DNA of 22,584 bases, from assembly GCA_948960675.1 (NCBI GenBank), contig CARDPF010000011.1, forward strand, positions 1 to 22,584. Reading direction: 5' to 3'. Both the position numbers and the translations under genes were made by a program. Of the stretch, positions 1-7,637 are shown piece after piece. The DNA is from an uncultured Eisenbergiella sp. GTDB lineage: Bacteria > Bacillota > Clostridia > Lachnospirales > Lachnospiraceae. A model generated the notes under the pieces. The model ran no database searches. It was not told the DNA's origin and saw only the letters and a program-made list of their open reading frames with translations. How positions within the stretch are numbered: position 1 is the first letter of the stretch; each line of letters starts with the position of its first letter.

Positions 1-1431
1 CATATCCAGAAGCATCCGGCGAACCTGCCAGTTTCCCACCCGGTACCGGCTCTCCTGCTCGTAATGGCAGGGCAGGTTTCCCTCCTTTTGCGCTGCCATA
101 CGCTTGGCGCGCAACGTATAATTATTCTCTCCAAACTGGGTTTTGGTCTCCCGGTTTTGGTTTTGGGCAATCACCCGCACCGAAAACGGTAGCCGCTCCT
201 CCAGACCGGCCCGCCGCAAAACGGGCAGGCCGCACAACCCGTGCACCAGGCCGCCGGGCACGTCCAAAAGCTGCGCCTGCGCCACTTTTTTATACAGGTT
301 ATAGCCGCAGAAGAACTCATCCCCCCCGTCCCCGGAAAGGGCCACCGTCACATCCCTGCGTGCCAGGGACGAAACCAGCATGGTAGGGATCTGGGAACTG
401 TCCGCAAAGGGTTCGTCAAAATAATACGGCAGGCTTTCCACCAGTTCAAACATCTCCTGCTCCCCGATATAGAGTTCCGTATGATCCGTCCCCAATGCAC
501 TGGCCACCTGCCGGGCATACTGCGCCTCGTCGTAATTTTTGTCGCTAAAACCGATGGAAAAGGTTTTGACAGGCTGCGCAGACTGCTCCTGTGCCAGGGC
601 CGTCATCAGGGAAGAATCATAGCCTCCGCTCAAAAAGGCGCCCAGCGGCACATCCGCGACCATCCGACTCGCCACTGCCTCCTGCAAAAGGCGCTTCAAT
701 TCCTCCCGCGCCTGCCCGTACTCTTTCACAGGCTCTTGGGCCATCCGGCAATATACCCCATAAATGTCCCAGTACTTCCGGGTGGAAATCTGCCCTGCCT
801 GCCATTCCAGAACCGTCCCGGGTTCCAGCTTGTATACATGTTCAAAAATAGTGTCCGGCGCCTGTATATACTGCTGAAACAGATAACGCGGCAGCACATC
901 CCGCCGGATGTGTTTCTCAAAGCCGGGGCAGGCCATCAACGGCTTTAACTCGGAGGCAAAAACCAGCTGCCCCTCCTGCGCCCAGTAATACAGCGGCTTT
1001 TTCCCGATCCTGTCCCGTACCAGAAAAAAGCGCTCCTGCGCCCGGTCCGCAATCGCAATGGCAAACATACCGTTGAAACGCTCCACACAGGAAATGCCCC
1101 ACTTTACATAAGCGGCCAAAATCACCTCCGTGTCACAATCGGAAACAAACGGATAACCGGACAGTTCCTCCCTAAGCTGCCGGAAATTATAAATTTCCCC
1201 GTTGAACACCACGCTGACATTCCTGTCGGGCGTATGCATCGGCTGGTGTCCCAGCGCCGACAAATCCATAATGGCCAGCCGTCTCTGCGCAAGTCCCATC
1301 CGGTAACCGCCAAACGCAAAAACCTCCGCCCCACCATCGTCCGGCCCCCTGTGATACATCGTATCGTTCATGGCCTCCAGCTGCTTTAAGGAAATATCTT
1401 TTTTGGTAAGAAATCCGCATATCCCGCACAT
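1..1431 (-). CDS. asnB: AsnB-type glutamine-dependent amidotransferase (partial, C-terminus beyond window)
   Basis: The frame is open from an ATG at 1431 down to base 1, giving 477 residues. The family is usually about 610-630 long, so roughly the last quarter lies outside. The start is fixed by AAAAAGGAG a few bases upstream and by the protein beginning MCGICGF, since Cys2 is the nucleophile of class II glutamine amidotransferases. The N-terminal glutaminase domain (about 1-200) has YHRGPDD near 26-32 and FNGEIYN near 76-82. The synthetase domain has the ATP-pyrophosphatase P-loop SGGYDSS at 268-274 and a later LSGDGGDEFFCGY block. In the canonical reaction glutamine amide nitrogen is moved to an ATP-activated carboxylate. 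It is the last gene of the visible glycan operon, so amidation of a sugar uronic acid (as proposed for WbpS in Pseudomonas O6) is as plausible as asparagine synthesis. The family is certain; the substrate is inferred. Confidence 0.93.
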   Translation of the reverse strand, partial: MCGICGFLTKKDISLKQLEAMNDTMYHRGPDDGGAEVFAFGGYRMGLAQRRLAIMDLSALGHQPMHTPDRNVSVVFNGEIYNFRQLREELSGYPFVSDCDTEVILAAYVKWGISCVERFNGMFAIAIADRAQERFFLVRDRIGKKPLYYWAQEGQLVFASELKPLMACPGFEKHIRRDVLPRYLFQQYIQAPDTIFEHVYKLEPGTVLEWQAGQISTRKYWDIYGVYCRMAQEPVKEYGQAREELKRLLQEAVASRMVADVPLGAFLSGGYDSSLMTALAQEQSAQPVKTFSIGFSDKNYDEAQYARQVASALGTDHTELYIGEQEMFELVESLPYYFDEPFADSSQIPTMLVSSLARRDVTVALSGDGGDEFFCGYNLYKKVAQAQLLDVPGGLVHGLCGLPVLRRAGLEERLPFSVRVIAQNQNRETKTQFGENNYTLRAKRMAAQKEGNLPCHYEQESRYRVGNWQVRRMLLDM

Positions 1432-1504
1432 GAAGCAATCTCCTTTTTCCGGTAACGCGACCATTCACGGCCTGCGAGTCCTGTCCAAACCGTCATATGG
1501 CCCG

Positions 1505-2263
1505 TTACACAAGCCCAGCCCCCATAAACTCCTCCCGGTATTCGCAAAAATCCTTGCATTCCTGATCAATGCTGTCAATCATCTCTATATATTTTTCCCG
1601 GACCAGGGTAACATAGTTCTCCCGGTTTTCATATCCCTCTTTGCTCCACGCAAAAGGATGGGTAAGAATCTGTACCCTTGGAAAACCTGTGATATTTGCT
1701 GCATCCGGATAACCGTACCGCCAAATATGGTTAGCGTCAGACATATATTTCACCCGCAGCAGCGTATCGGGCGTAATGTCGGGCGCAAAGGTAAAAAATT
1801 CCTCCTGATAGGCGTTGATGATATTGGGCAGGCGGATGTTTTCCGCCAACGCCGCCTGTGTGGGACGGTGTATCGAAAACTGCGAAATCTCATACCCAAA
1901 CATATCGGACAAAATCCGCATTTCCTTCACAATCTGGCGGCGTACCGCCTGCATATCCGTCAGTCCGTTTAGCGCAAAATGCAGGCCGATATGATGTCCC
2001 CTTTCCTTCATGTCCCGGATCAAATCCTGATGCCTTTTGGACAAAATATTGTAAGAGTTGTTGGTCCACTGGAAAAACCAGGTGGAACAAAAGTCCATCC
2101 TACTCTCCACAAGGGAAAGCGCATAGGCCCGCTCCACGCTGTATTCCACATCATGGCGCATGATCACAAAGCTATCCCTCCCAAGCGCCTCCGCATAGCC
2201 CATCCCCCTTCCGGTAGATTTTATAATCCGTATTATTTCCCTGTATTCATCATAAGAAAACAT
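1505..2263 (-). CDS. polysaccharide deacetylase-like protein (NodB-superfamily fold)
   Basis: The protein has 252 residues starting at MFSYDEYREI. An in-frame TTG at 2287 could start it 8 codons earlier, but the ATG at 2263 has AGAGGA just upstream and gives a natural N-terminus. Visible motifs resemble carbohydrate esterase family 4: MRHDVEYS near 35-42 (metal-binding His-Asp motif), GHHIGLHF near 89-96 (His pair) and a late ILTHPFAW (third block). There is no signal peptide or membrane segment, so it should act in the cytoplasm on a nucleotide- or lipid-linked sugar, unlike exported peptidoglycan deacetylases. The motif reads HDVE where related proteins commonly have HDVD. It lies between a GT4 gene and asnB, in the same operon. 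The fold is likely; the substrate is unknown and it could be a non-catalytic relative. Confidence 0.72.
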   Translation of the reverse strand: MFSYDEYREIIRIIKSTGRGMGYAEALGRDSFVIMRHDVEYSVERAYALSLVESRMDFCSTWFFQWTNNSYNILSKRHQDLIRDMKERGHHIGLHFALNGLTDMQAVRRQIVKEMRILSDMFGYEISQFSIHRPTQAALAENIRLPNIINAYQEEFFTFAPDITPDTLLRVKYMSDANHIWRYGYPDAANITGFPRVQILTHPFAWSKEGYENRENYVTLVREKYIEMIDSIDQECKDFCEYREEFMGAGLV

Positions 2264-2295
2264 ATTTCCTCTCATTCCGCCGCACAAACGGCTCC

Positions 2296-3522
2296 CTAAT
2301 CATCACAATTTTCCCCGGCCGGCGCTTTTTGGGGCTGCGTCCCTTCGGCCGGTGCTTTTTCCTCCTGCGCTTCCCCTCCCGGCGCCTGCCCCTCCGACAG
2401 CTGCGGCTGTTTTTCCCCTGCGGTACAGCATTCTTCAATATAATCCCGCCACTGTTCAAAAATTGCCTGCGCGTTGGCTTTCTCACTAATTTTACGCGCT
2501 TCCATTCCCATCTGCCCTGCCTCCGCGGGATGCTCAAGCATCCAGTTCATGGCCTCTTCCAACGCATCCACATCTTTAATCGGGATCAAAAGACCGTCCA
2601 CTTTATCCGTCAGCACGGTTCTGGGGCCGCCGCAGGGACAGTCCGTGGCCACGATGGGCAAGCCCAGCGCCATGGCCTCCAGCAACGCGTTTGGCAATCC
2701 CTCCCAGTCGGAGGAAAACACATAAAGCGCGGCATCGGCCAGATCTTTCTCCAGACTGTCGCTGCCTCCCATCAGTTCCACATACTCCTGCGCCTGATGG
2801 AGTTCGATAATGTTTTCCAAAATCTCTTTGGTGCCGTCAAATGAATCCGGCCCGTATATTTTCAGGCAATAATCCGGATGTTTTTCGTGTACCTTGATAA
2901 AAGCCTTGATCAGGTTGGGCTGGTTTTTAAAATCCACCAGCCTGCCGGACTGCACCACCGTCTTGGTGCGCTCCTCGGGTATCGGCACATCTATATATTT
3001 GGGATGGATGGGATTTAAAATAATCCTCGATTTTTCCTGTAGATGGGGGGCAAAAAACTCCTTTGCACCCTCGGTCTGGAATACCGCGCCTGCCGCCCGG
3101 TCAAACAGCAGGGCGATCTGTACCTTGTCGGTTAAAGAATCGTAATGTCCTGTGGGGTCGGTGCGCACGGATATGATCACCGGGATTTTCGTCCCGATTG
3201 CGGCCGTCAGCCCCCGGAAAATGGCCCTGTGGGCAAAAGCGATCAGCACATCCGGGCCTTCCTGCTTCATGAATTCCCGCAAATACCGGATGCGCAGCAA
3301 AAATTTGCGGATCCGTCCCTTCTTTTCGTCCTCCTCCCGCAGTCCCACATGTACCCGGCGGATGCGCGGATCAATCCAAAATTCATCCTTGCCATACCAC
3401 TCCGTGGCAATCAAAACCTCGTAATCCTCCTGCACAAACTGGTTTGCCAGATTCGTGACCACCCGTTCCGCCCCGCCCTGTTCCAGACAGTTTAAATGAA
3501 ATGCGATTTTTCTTTTTCCCAT
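2296..3522 (-). CDS. GT4-family glycosyltransferase with acidic/Pro-rich C-terminal tail
   Basis: The protein has 408 residues. It opens with a GT-B Rossmann strand and donor-loop region, FHLNCLEQGGAERV (about residues 8-21), typical of GT4 retaining transferases. The C-terminal domain carries SSDWEGLPNALLEAMALG, with the family's E-x7-E nucleotide-sugar motif. AGAGGG about 8 bases upstream supports the ATG at 3522. It probably adds one sugar to the growing lipid-linked oligosaccharide at the inner face of the membrane; donor and acceptor cannot be read from sequence. The last 40 or so residues are an unusual low-complexity tail rich in Glu, Gln, Pro, Ala and Gly with repeated KAPAE/KAPAG words. 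That tail lies outside the catalytic fold and is absent from the other GT4 proteins here. Its stop lies within about 35 bases of the following deacetylase-like gene. Confidence 0.9.
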   Translation of the reverse strand: MGKRKIAFHLNCLEQGGAERVVTNLANQFVQEDYEVLIATEWYGKDEFWIDPRIRRVHVGLREEDEKKGRIRKFLLRIRYLREFMKQEGPDVLIAFAHRAIFRGLTAAIGTKIPVIISVRTDPTGHYDSLTDKVQIALLFDRAAGAVFQTEGAKEFFAPHLQEKSRIILNPIHPKYIDVPIPEERTKTVVQSGRLVDFKNQPNLIKAFIKVHEKHPDYCLKIYGPDSFDGTKEILENIIELHQAQEYVELMGGSDSLEKDLADAALYVFSSDWEGLPNALLEAMALGLPIVATDCPCGGPRTVLTDKVDGLLIPIKDVDALEEAMNWMLEHPAEAGQMGMEARKISEKANAQAIFEQWRDYIEECCTAGEKQPQLSEGQAPGGEAQEEKAPAEGTQPQKAPAGENCDD

Positions 3523-3560
3523 GTATCAACCCTCTCCCGGCCGCCACTTCTTTTTTGGTG

Positions 3561-3578
3561 GGGCAGACAAATCTGCCC
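3561..3578. repeat. 7-bp perfect hairpin between two GT4 genes
   Basis: GGGCAGA (3561-3567) and TCTGCCC (3572-3578) are perfect complements around a 4-base loop, in the 58-base gap between two consecutive glycosyltransferase genes. On the transcribed (minus) strand no U-tract follows, so this is not a convincing terminator. It could be an mRNA-stability or processing hairpin. Confidence 0.4.
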
Positions 3579-3580
3579 TG

Positions 3581-4744
3581 CTACTTTTTTTGCGCAATCT
3601 GCAAAAACTGCTCCCGGTACGCCTCTTCCGTAAAAACCTGTGCCCGCTTTCTGGCCGCCGCCGCAAAATGTGCCAGTTTTTCCGGATCCGCCAACAGCGC
3701 CTCCGCCGTTTGCGCCATCCGATGCTCTTCCTGCGTTATGACCAACGGATCCAGATTCACCTGTTCCTCCTCAATAGGGGGAAGCAGGATGCCGTATTCG
3801 GCCTCCACCGTCTTCTGGGCGTCCAGCACCTTTGTAAAATCCTCTGCCAGAATTTCGGCCGGGCCCGTCATGCAGTTGGTGGAAATAACCGGACAGCCCA
3901 ATGCCATTGCCTCCACCATGGCGTTGGGAAATCCCTCGTAGACGGATGCCGCCACATATAAGTCCGCCATCCTCAGCCAGGGAAAGGGATTTTTCTTGCG
4001 CCCCGGAAAGCAGACCGCATCCGAAATCCCCAGATCCGCCGCCAGCTTTTTATATGCCGAAAAATCGCCATAGCCTACAATGGCAAACCGTGTTTGCGGA
4101 CGTCTTTGATGTAGCAAAAAAAATGCCTTTAGCAAATGCCAGAAGCATTTGACATCGTCCTCCCGGCCCAGCGTCACCAACACCTCGCACCCTTCCCAAT
4201 CCGGTAAATCCTCATCCGCAAGGAGCGACGCCTCTTCCAGTTCTTCCATCCTGTACGGATTGTAAAGCACTTCCGCCAGGTCCCTGCTGCAGGCCTCCCC
4301 GGCCAGTTTTGCCAGCATCTTAGAGCAGCAGATCAGCCTGTCCGATTTTTTGGCAACCAGCCGCAGTTCCTTTTTTTTCTCCAGGTCAATCCAGCTGCGC
4401 AGCCCGCACCAGATTTCCCCCGGCCCCCCGGACGCCAGATTGGCCCGGTTGGCGGTGGGACCGAAGCTGTAGGCAATATCGGTTTTTTCCGCCCGCTTTA
4501 TTTTTTTTAAACGCCAGGCCCTTTGCAGCACCCGGAAAACTTTTCCGATTCTGCTGTGCATCACCGGCGCGTGCAAGTCATGGACATGCAGTCCCGTCAA
4601 ATCGTATGCAGGATCCGCAGCGTCAAATATTGCCACGGTGATATGAAAATACGGCTCCAGAATCCGCGCCGTCCGCACGCAGACCCGTTCCAGCCCGCCC
4701 TGATCGATCTTTGGCACAATCAGAAGCAGATTTTTCTTTTTCAT
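3581..4744 (-). CDS. GT4-family glycosyltransferase
   Basis: The protein has 387 residues beginning MKKKNLLLIVPKIDQGGLER, the GT-B N-terminal strand with the GG-LER loop of GT4 enzymes. The nucleotide-sugar motif is ASVYEGFPNAMVEAMALG (E-x7-E). The ATG at 4744 is preferred over one two codons upstream: it forms a 4-base ATGA overlap with the stop of the preceding GT4 gene and has GGGGGA at a normal distance. The overlap indicates translational coupling. The protein should be cytosolic or membrane-peripheral and add one sugar of the repeat unit. Specificity is unknown. Confidence 0.9.
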   Translation of the reverse strand: MKKKNLLLIVPKIDQGGLERVCVRTARILEPYFHITVAIFDAADPAYDLTGLHVHDLHAPVMHSRIGKVFRVLQRAWRLKKIKRAEKTDIAYSFGPTANRANLASGGPGEIWCGLRSWIDLEKKKELRLVAKKSDRLICCSKMLAKLAGEACSRDLAEVLYNPYRMEELEEASLLADEDLPDWEGCEVLVTLGREDDVKCFWHLLKAFFLLHQRRPQTRFAIVGYGDFSAYKKLAADLGISDAVCFPGRKKNPFPWLRMADLYVAASVYEGFPNAMVEAMALGCPVISTNCMTGPAEILAEDFTKVLDAQKTVEAEYGILLPPIEEEQVNLDPLVITQEEHRMAQTAEALLADPEKLAHFAAAARKRAQVFTEEAYREQFLQIAQKK

Positions 4745-5856
4745 CCCCATTCCCCCGTCTCGTAAAACCGCTGCATCACCGCTGCCTGCGTACCCGTATC
4801 GTATCCCTTTTCACAAATTTCCTCCACCCGTCCAAAGCGCGGCCGCCCTGCCGCCGCCAGCACCCGTTTCGCCCAGACGGCCGCCCCTTCTTCCAAGGGT
4901 GCAAATTCTGCCAGACCCGTGACGCCCGCTTCCCGTGTCACACTGTCCGACACGATGCAGGGCAGCCCGGCCGCCTGCGCTTCCAGTACGGTTCCCGGAA
5001 ACCCCTCATAAAAGGAAGGGAACACAAAACAGTCCATCGCCTGATAATAATCATAGACGTCGCCCCTGTTGCCCAAAAAATGCACCCGTCCCGAAAGCCC
5101 TGCCTCCTGCGCCTGTCTTTGCACCTGTTCCATGGCGGCGCCCTCTCCCAGCAAAAGTAAATGACTGTCCGGCCTGTGTTTTTGCACTTCTGCGAAGATT
5201 TCCATCAAAAAAGGATGGTTCTTGCAGGGATGAAAACGCCCCACATGCCCCAGCACCAGCGCATTTTCCAGCCCCAGCCGTTTCCGCATTTCTTTCCGGA
5301 CCGCCGGACGGTAGCCGTACTTTTGTGCCGTAATGGCATTGGGAACCACCCGCACCCGTCCACGCTCCCATGCCTTTTTGCCAAATACCGCCTCTCCTGC
5401 CAGCGCGGAAGCCGCCAGACAAAAATCCGCGCGTTCTGCCAGACCCATCCGCAAAAGCCTTGTGGCCACGCCTTTTGGGCCCCTGTCCACCCCGGCGCTT
5501 CTGGCATGGGCCACCGTCAGGGGCACGCCTGCCGCTTTGGCTATGGGCAGATAAAGACCGGCCGTGCTGGTCATATGCCCGTGCACACAGGCATAGCCGG
5601 GATGCCCGGCAAAAAAGGCCTTCCACGCCCTCCTGTAGGAACCCCCATTATACATCCTGAATTTGGGCAGACGGTAAATATAGCCTCCCAGACTTTCGAT
5701 CTCCTCGTCGAAATATCCTTTTTGGCTAGTATGCACCGCAAAATCAAACTGCACCCGCCCCCTGTCCACATTCCGGTATAAATCCATGGTGCGGCTCTCC
5801 GCGCCCCCAAGATCGGTGGTGCCCAATACCTGCAGTACCCGAATCGGCTTCCCCAT
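4741..5856 (-). CDS. GT4-family glycosyltransferase (EpsF-like)
   Basis: The protein has 371 residues starting MGKPIRVLQVLGTTDLGGAE. The ATG at 5856 is chosen because GGGGAG sits 7 bases upstream; an ATG 5 codons earlier has no good ribosome site. The N-terminal GGAE loop, HGHMTSTAGLYLPIAKAAGV around residues 93-112 and FPSFYEGFPGTVLEAQAAGL (E-x7-E) recall the EpsF-type GT4 transferases of Gram-positive exopolysaccharide loci. That likeness is from memory of the family. It overlaps the next GT4 by 4 bases, so these two are a coupled pair. Donor and acceptor are not determinable. Confidence 0.9.
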   Translation of the reverse strand: MGKPIRVLQVLGTTDLGGAESRTMDLYRNVDRGRVQFDFAVHTSQKGYFDEEIESLGGYIYRLPKFRMYNGGSYRRAWKAFFAGHPGYACVHGHMTSTAGLYLPIAKAAGVPLTVAHARSAGVDRGPKGVATRLLRMGLAERADFCLAASALAGEAVFGKKAWERGRVRVVPNAITAQKYGYRPAVRKEMRKRLGLENALVLGHVGRFHPCKNHPFLMEIFAEVQKHRPDSHLLLLGEGAAMEQVQRQAQEAGLSGRVHFLGNRGDVYDYYQAMDCFVFPSFYEGFPGTVLEAQAAGLPCIVSDSVTREAGVTGLAEFAPLEEGAAVWAKRVLAAAGRPRFGRVEEICEKGYDTGTQAAVMQRFYETGEWG

Positions 5857-5921
5857 ATCATATCTCCCCATAACCGGATTCCCGTTCCCGTATCACCGGT
5901 CACTGCATGAACAAAACCTTC

Positions 5922-6671
5922 CTATCTGCGCAGCAACCGCTTTGCGCGCCCTGCCCATTGCTTTCCAAAGGCCATGGCATACTCTGCCGCCCGTGCCCAC
6001 AGCCTTTGTCTCTTTGGCGTCTCTTCCATAAACGCCGTATAGGGAACAAACCGTTCCTGGTTTTCCCGGAACATGGCCTCGTACCGGGCCAGTTCCTCCC
6101 CGGTGCTATGGTTGGCGTGAATCACCAATGTGGTGATTCCCTGTCTCCCGGAAAAGCAGAACCTTCGCAAAAAAGAAATGGGCAGATACGTGATATGGTC
6201 CCTCCGGTAAGGCCCCTTCCCGAATCCGTCCGTAATATACAAAAATCCCAGTTCCCGCAATGCTTTCACAGTGTTGCGGTCAAAAGTATGCCCCGGGGCC
6301 ATAAAAATCTTTGGACAAATGCCCTGGGCTTGCAGCAGTTTTTTCCCTTCGGCCAGCAGTTCTTTTTGCTTTTCATAAGGCCTCCCCGCAAATTCCGACT
6401 CCCCATTGAGCGGAAACAGTCCGCCCCGTCCGGTCGTATACACATGACGGCAGCCGTGCATGGCAAGGACATAACCTTTTTTTTGCAGCTGCCGCATCCT
6501 GTCAAAAAAGTTAGGATTGGGGGGATCAACCTGTAGGTTTGGGTCGGCGTTTTGGGGTACAATGCCAAGCAGGGGCGCAATGCCATATTTCTCAAACAGC
6601 GCGGTAAAGGCCTCAAAACTTTTCCAGTCCATATCCGGCGTGATATCATCCATCCGCACTGTAATTTTCAT
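5922..6671 (-). CDS. DUF2334-like polysaccharide deacetylase superfamily protein
   Basis: The protein has 249 residues. It starts MKITVRMDDITPDMDW, with the Asp-Asp pair (D8-D9) that begins DUF2334/NodB-fold metal sites. AMHGCRHVY places two histidines at 72 and 76, and APGHTFD near 125-131 and VIHANH further on supply the later blocks. No signal peptide is seen, so a cytosolic sugar substrate is expected. Its ATG overlaps the stop of the formyltransferase gene in a 4-base ATGA, so the two are translationally coupled. A paired role, such as removing an N-acetyl group that the formyltransferase then replaces, is an attractive inference. The C-terminus is strongly basic (ends RAKRLLRR), perhaps for membrane association. 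Confidence 0.8.
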   Translation of the reverse strand: MKITVRMDDITPDMDWKSFEAFTALFEKYGIAPLLGIVPQNADPNLQVDPPNPNFFDRMRQLQKKGYVLAMHGCRHVYTTGRGGLFPLNGESEFAGRPYEKQKELLAEGKKLLQAQGICPKIFMAPGHTFDRNTVKALRELGFLYITDGFGKGPYRRDHITYLPISFLRRFCFSGRQGITTLVIHANHSTGEELARYEAMFRENQERFVPYTAFMEETPKRQRLWARAAEYAMAFGKQWAGRAKRLLRR

Positions 6672-7606
6672 TCCGGCAATTCCTCCGCACCAAGAACCAT
6701 CCCTGCCTGCAGCTCTTTTTCACATACAAACTCTTCTATCAGTAAGGAGCCGTCCACCGTCCGCACAATCAGGCTGCCGTCATAAACATCAATAATTTCC
6801 CCCGGCGCATACATGGAGAAATCCAGCATTTCATCGAAGGGGTGGGCGCTCCACACTGTCACCCTGCTGCCCTCACAAAAGCAAAACGCCCCCGGAAAGG
6901 GTCTCGTCACGCCCCGCACCAAATTGTAGATATCCCGGGTTCTCTCATGAAAATCAATCCGGCCATCCGCTGCCGTCCGCTTTCCATACCAGCTGTCAAA
7001 GTCCTTGGAATCCCGGCGGATGCGGATATTGCCTTCCTGCCACGCCGCTACCAGCTTCTCGATCAACCGCTTGCTCACCAGCATGTTCTTATATTGCATC
7101 GTCCGCACCGTGTCAAAGGGCGTGATGGCACACATCTCGTTGGCAAATATGTTGGGGCTGTCCGCCTTTTCGTCATATCGGAACAAGTTCAGGATAAAGC
7201 GGCTGTCCCCCTTTATTATCGACCAGTTCAGCGGGGAACGCCCCCGGCCGAAGGGAAGATAGCCGCAGTTTCCGTGAAACCCGAACACCCCCTGCGAAAA
7301 CCGCTCCAGCACGTAAGCGGGCAGCAGGCGCTGCCATCCCATGGAAATTCCCAGTTCAAAGGTATTTTCCTCAAAAAACCGGACCGTATCCGCATCCTTT
7401 AGCCCATAAGAACGCGCTTCATATACGGTAGTTTTGTAGCGCTCCGTTAAGTAGGACAGTCCCTTATAACCCGACACCTGATTCTTTTTAAGCACCTCCG
7501 GATGGATCGTCACCACCAAATCCACCTGACACAGCTTATTCTGCACATATTCCACAATTTCCGCCGACGTGTCCTTCACGCCGAATATTACCATTTTATA
7601 ATGCAT
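6668..7606 (-). CDS. formyltransferase-family protein (sugar N-formyltransferase candidate)
   Basis: The protein has 312 residues, starting MHYKMVIFG at 7606 with GAGAGGGAAGG upstream; the longer open frame to 7819 only overlaps the epimerase gene. The N-terminal domain matches the Fmt/ArnA formyl-tetrahydrofolate fold: FGFHGNCGYLP then GRGRSPLNW at 121-129, followed by RYDEKADSPNIF. His111 and Asp149 correspond to the catalytic His and Asp. The Asn normally two residues before the His is Gly109. A C-terminal OB-like domain (about 220-312) follows. Length and context (between a sugar epimerase and a deacetylase-like gene) point to formylation of an amino sugar rather than initiator Met-tRNA. 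Candidates are the 4-amino group made by the aminotransferase or the 2-amino group of a deacetylated GalNAcA. Confidence 0.85.
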   Translation of the reverse strand: MHYKMVIFGVKDTSAEIVEYVQNKLCQVDLVVTIHPEVLKKNQVSGYKGLSYLTERYKTTVYEARSYGLKDADTVRFFEENTFELGISMGWQRLLPAYVLERFSQGVFGFHGNCGYLPFGRGRSPLNWSIIKGDSRFILNLFRYDEKADSPNIFANEMCAITPFDTVRTMQYKNMLVSKRLIEKLVAAWQEGNIRIRRDSKDFDSWYGKRTAADGRIDFHERTRDIYNLVRGVTRPFPGAFCFCEGSRVTVWSAHPFDEMLDFSMYAPGEIIDVYDGSLIVRTVDGSLLIEEFVCEKELQAGMVLGAEELPE

Positions 7607-7637
7607 GCAACCTTCCCTCTCCCCGGCCGTCCGCATT

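Noticed and set aside
241..948. 235-codon plus-strand open frame
   Set aside because: It lies opposite asnB, which has clear glutaminase and synthetase motifs in the minus-strand frame.
3561..3590. rho-independent terminator between two GT4 genes
   Set aside because: The hairpin is real, but the T-run is on the plus strand, where there is no gene; the minus-strand transcript has no U-tract.
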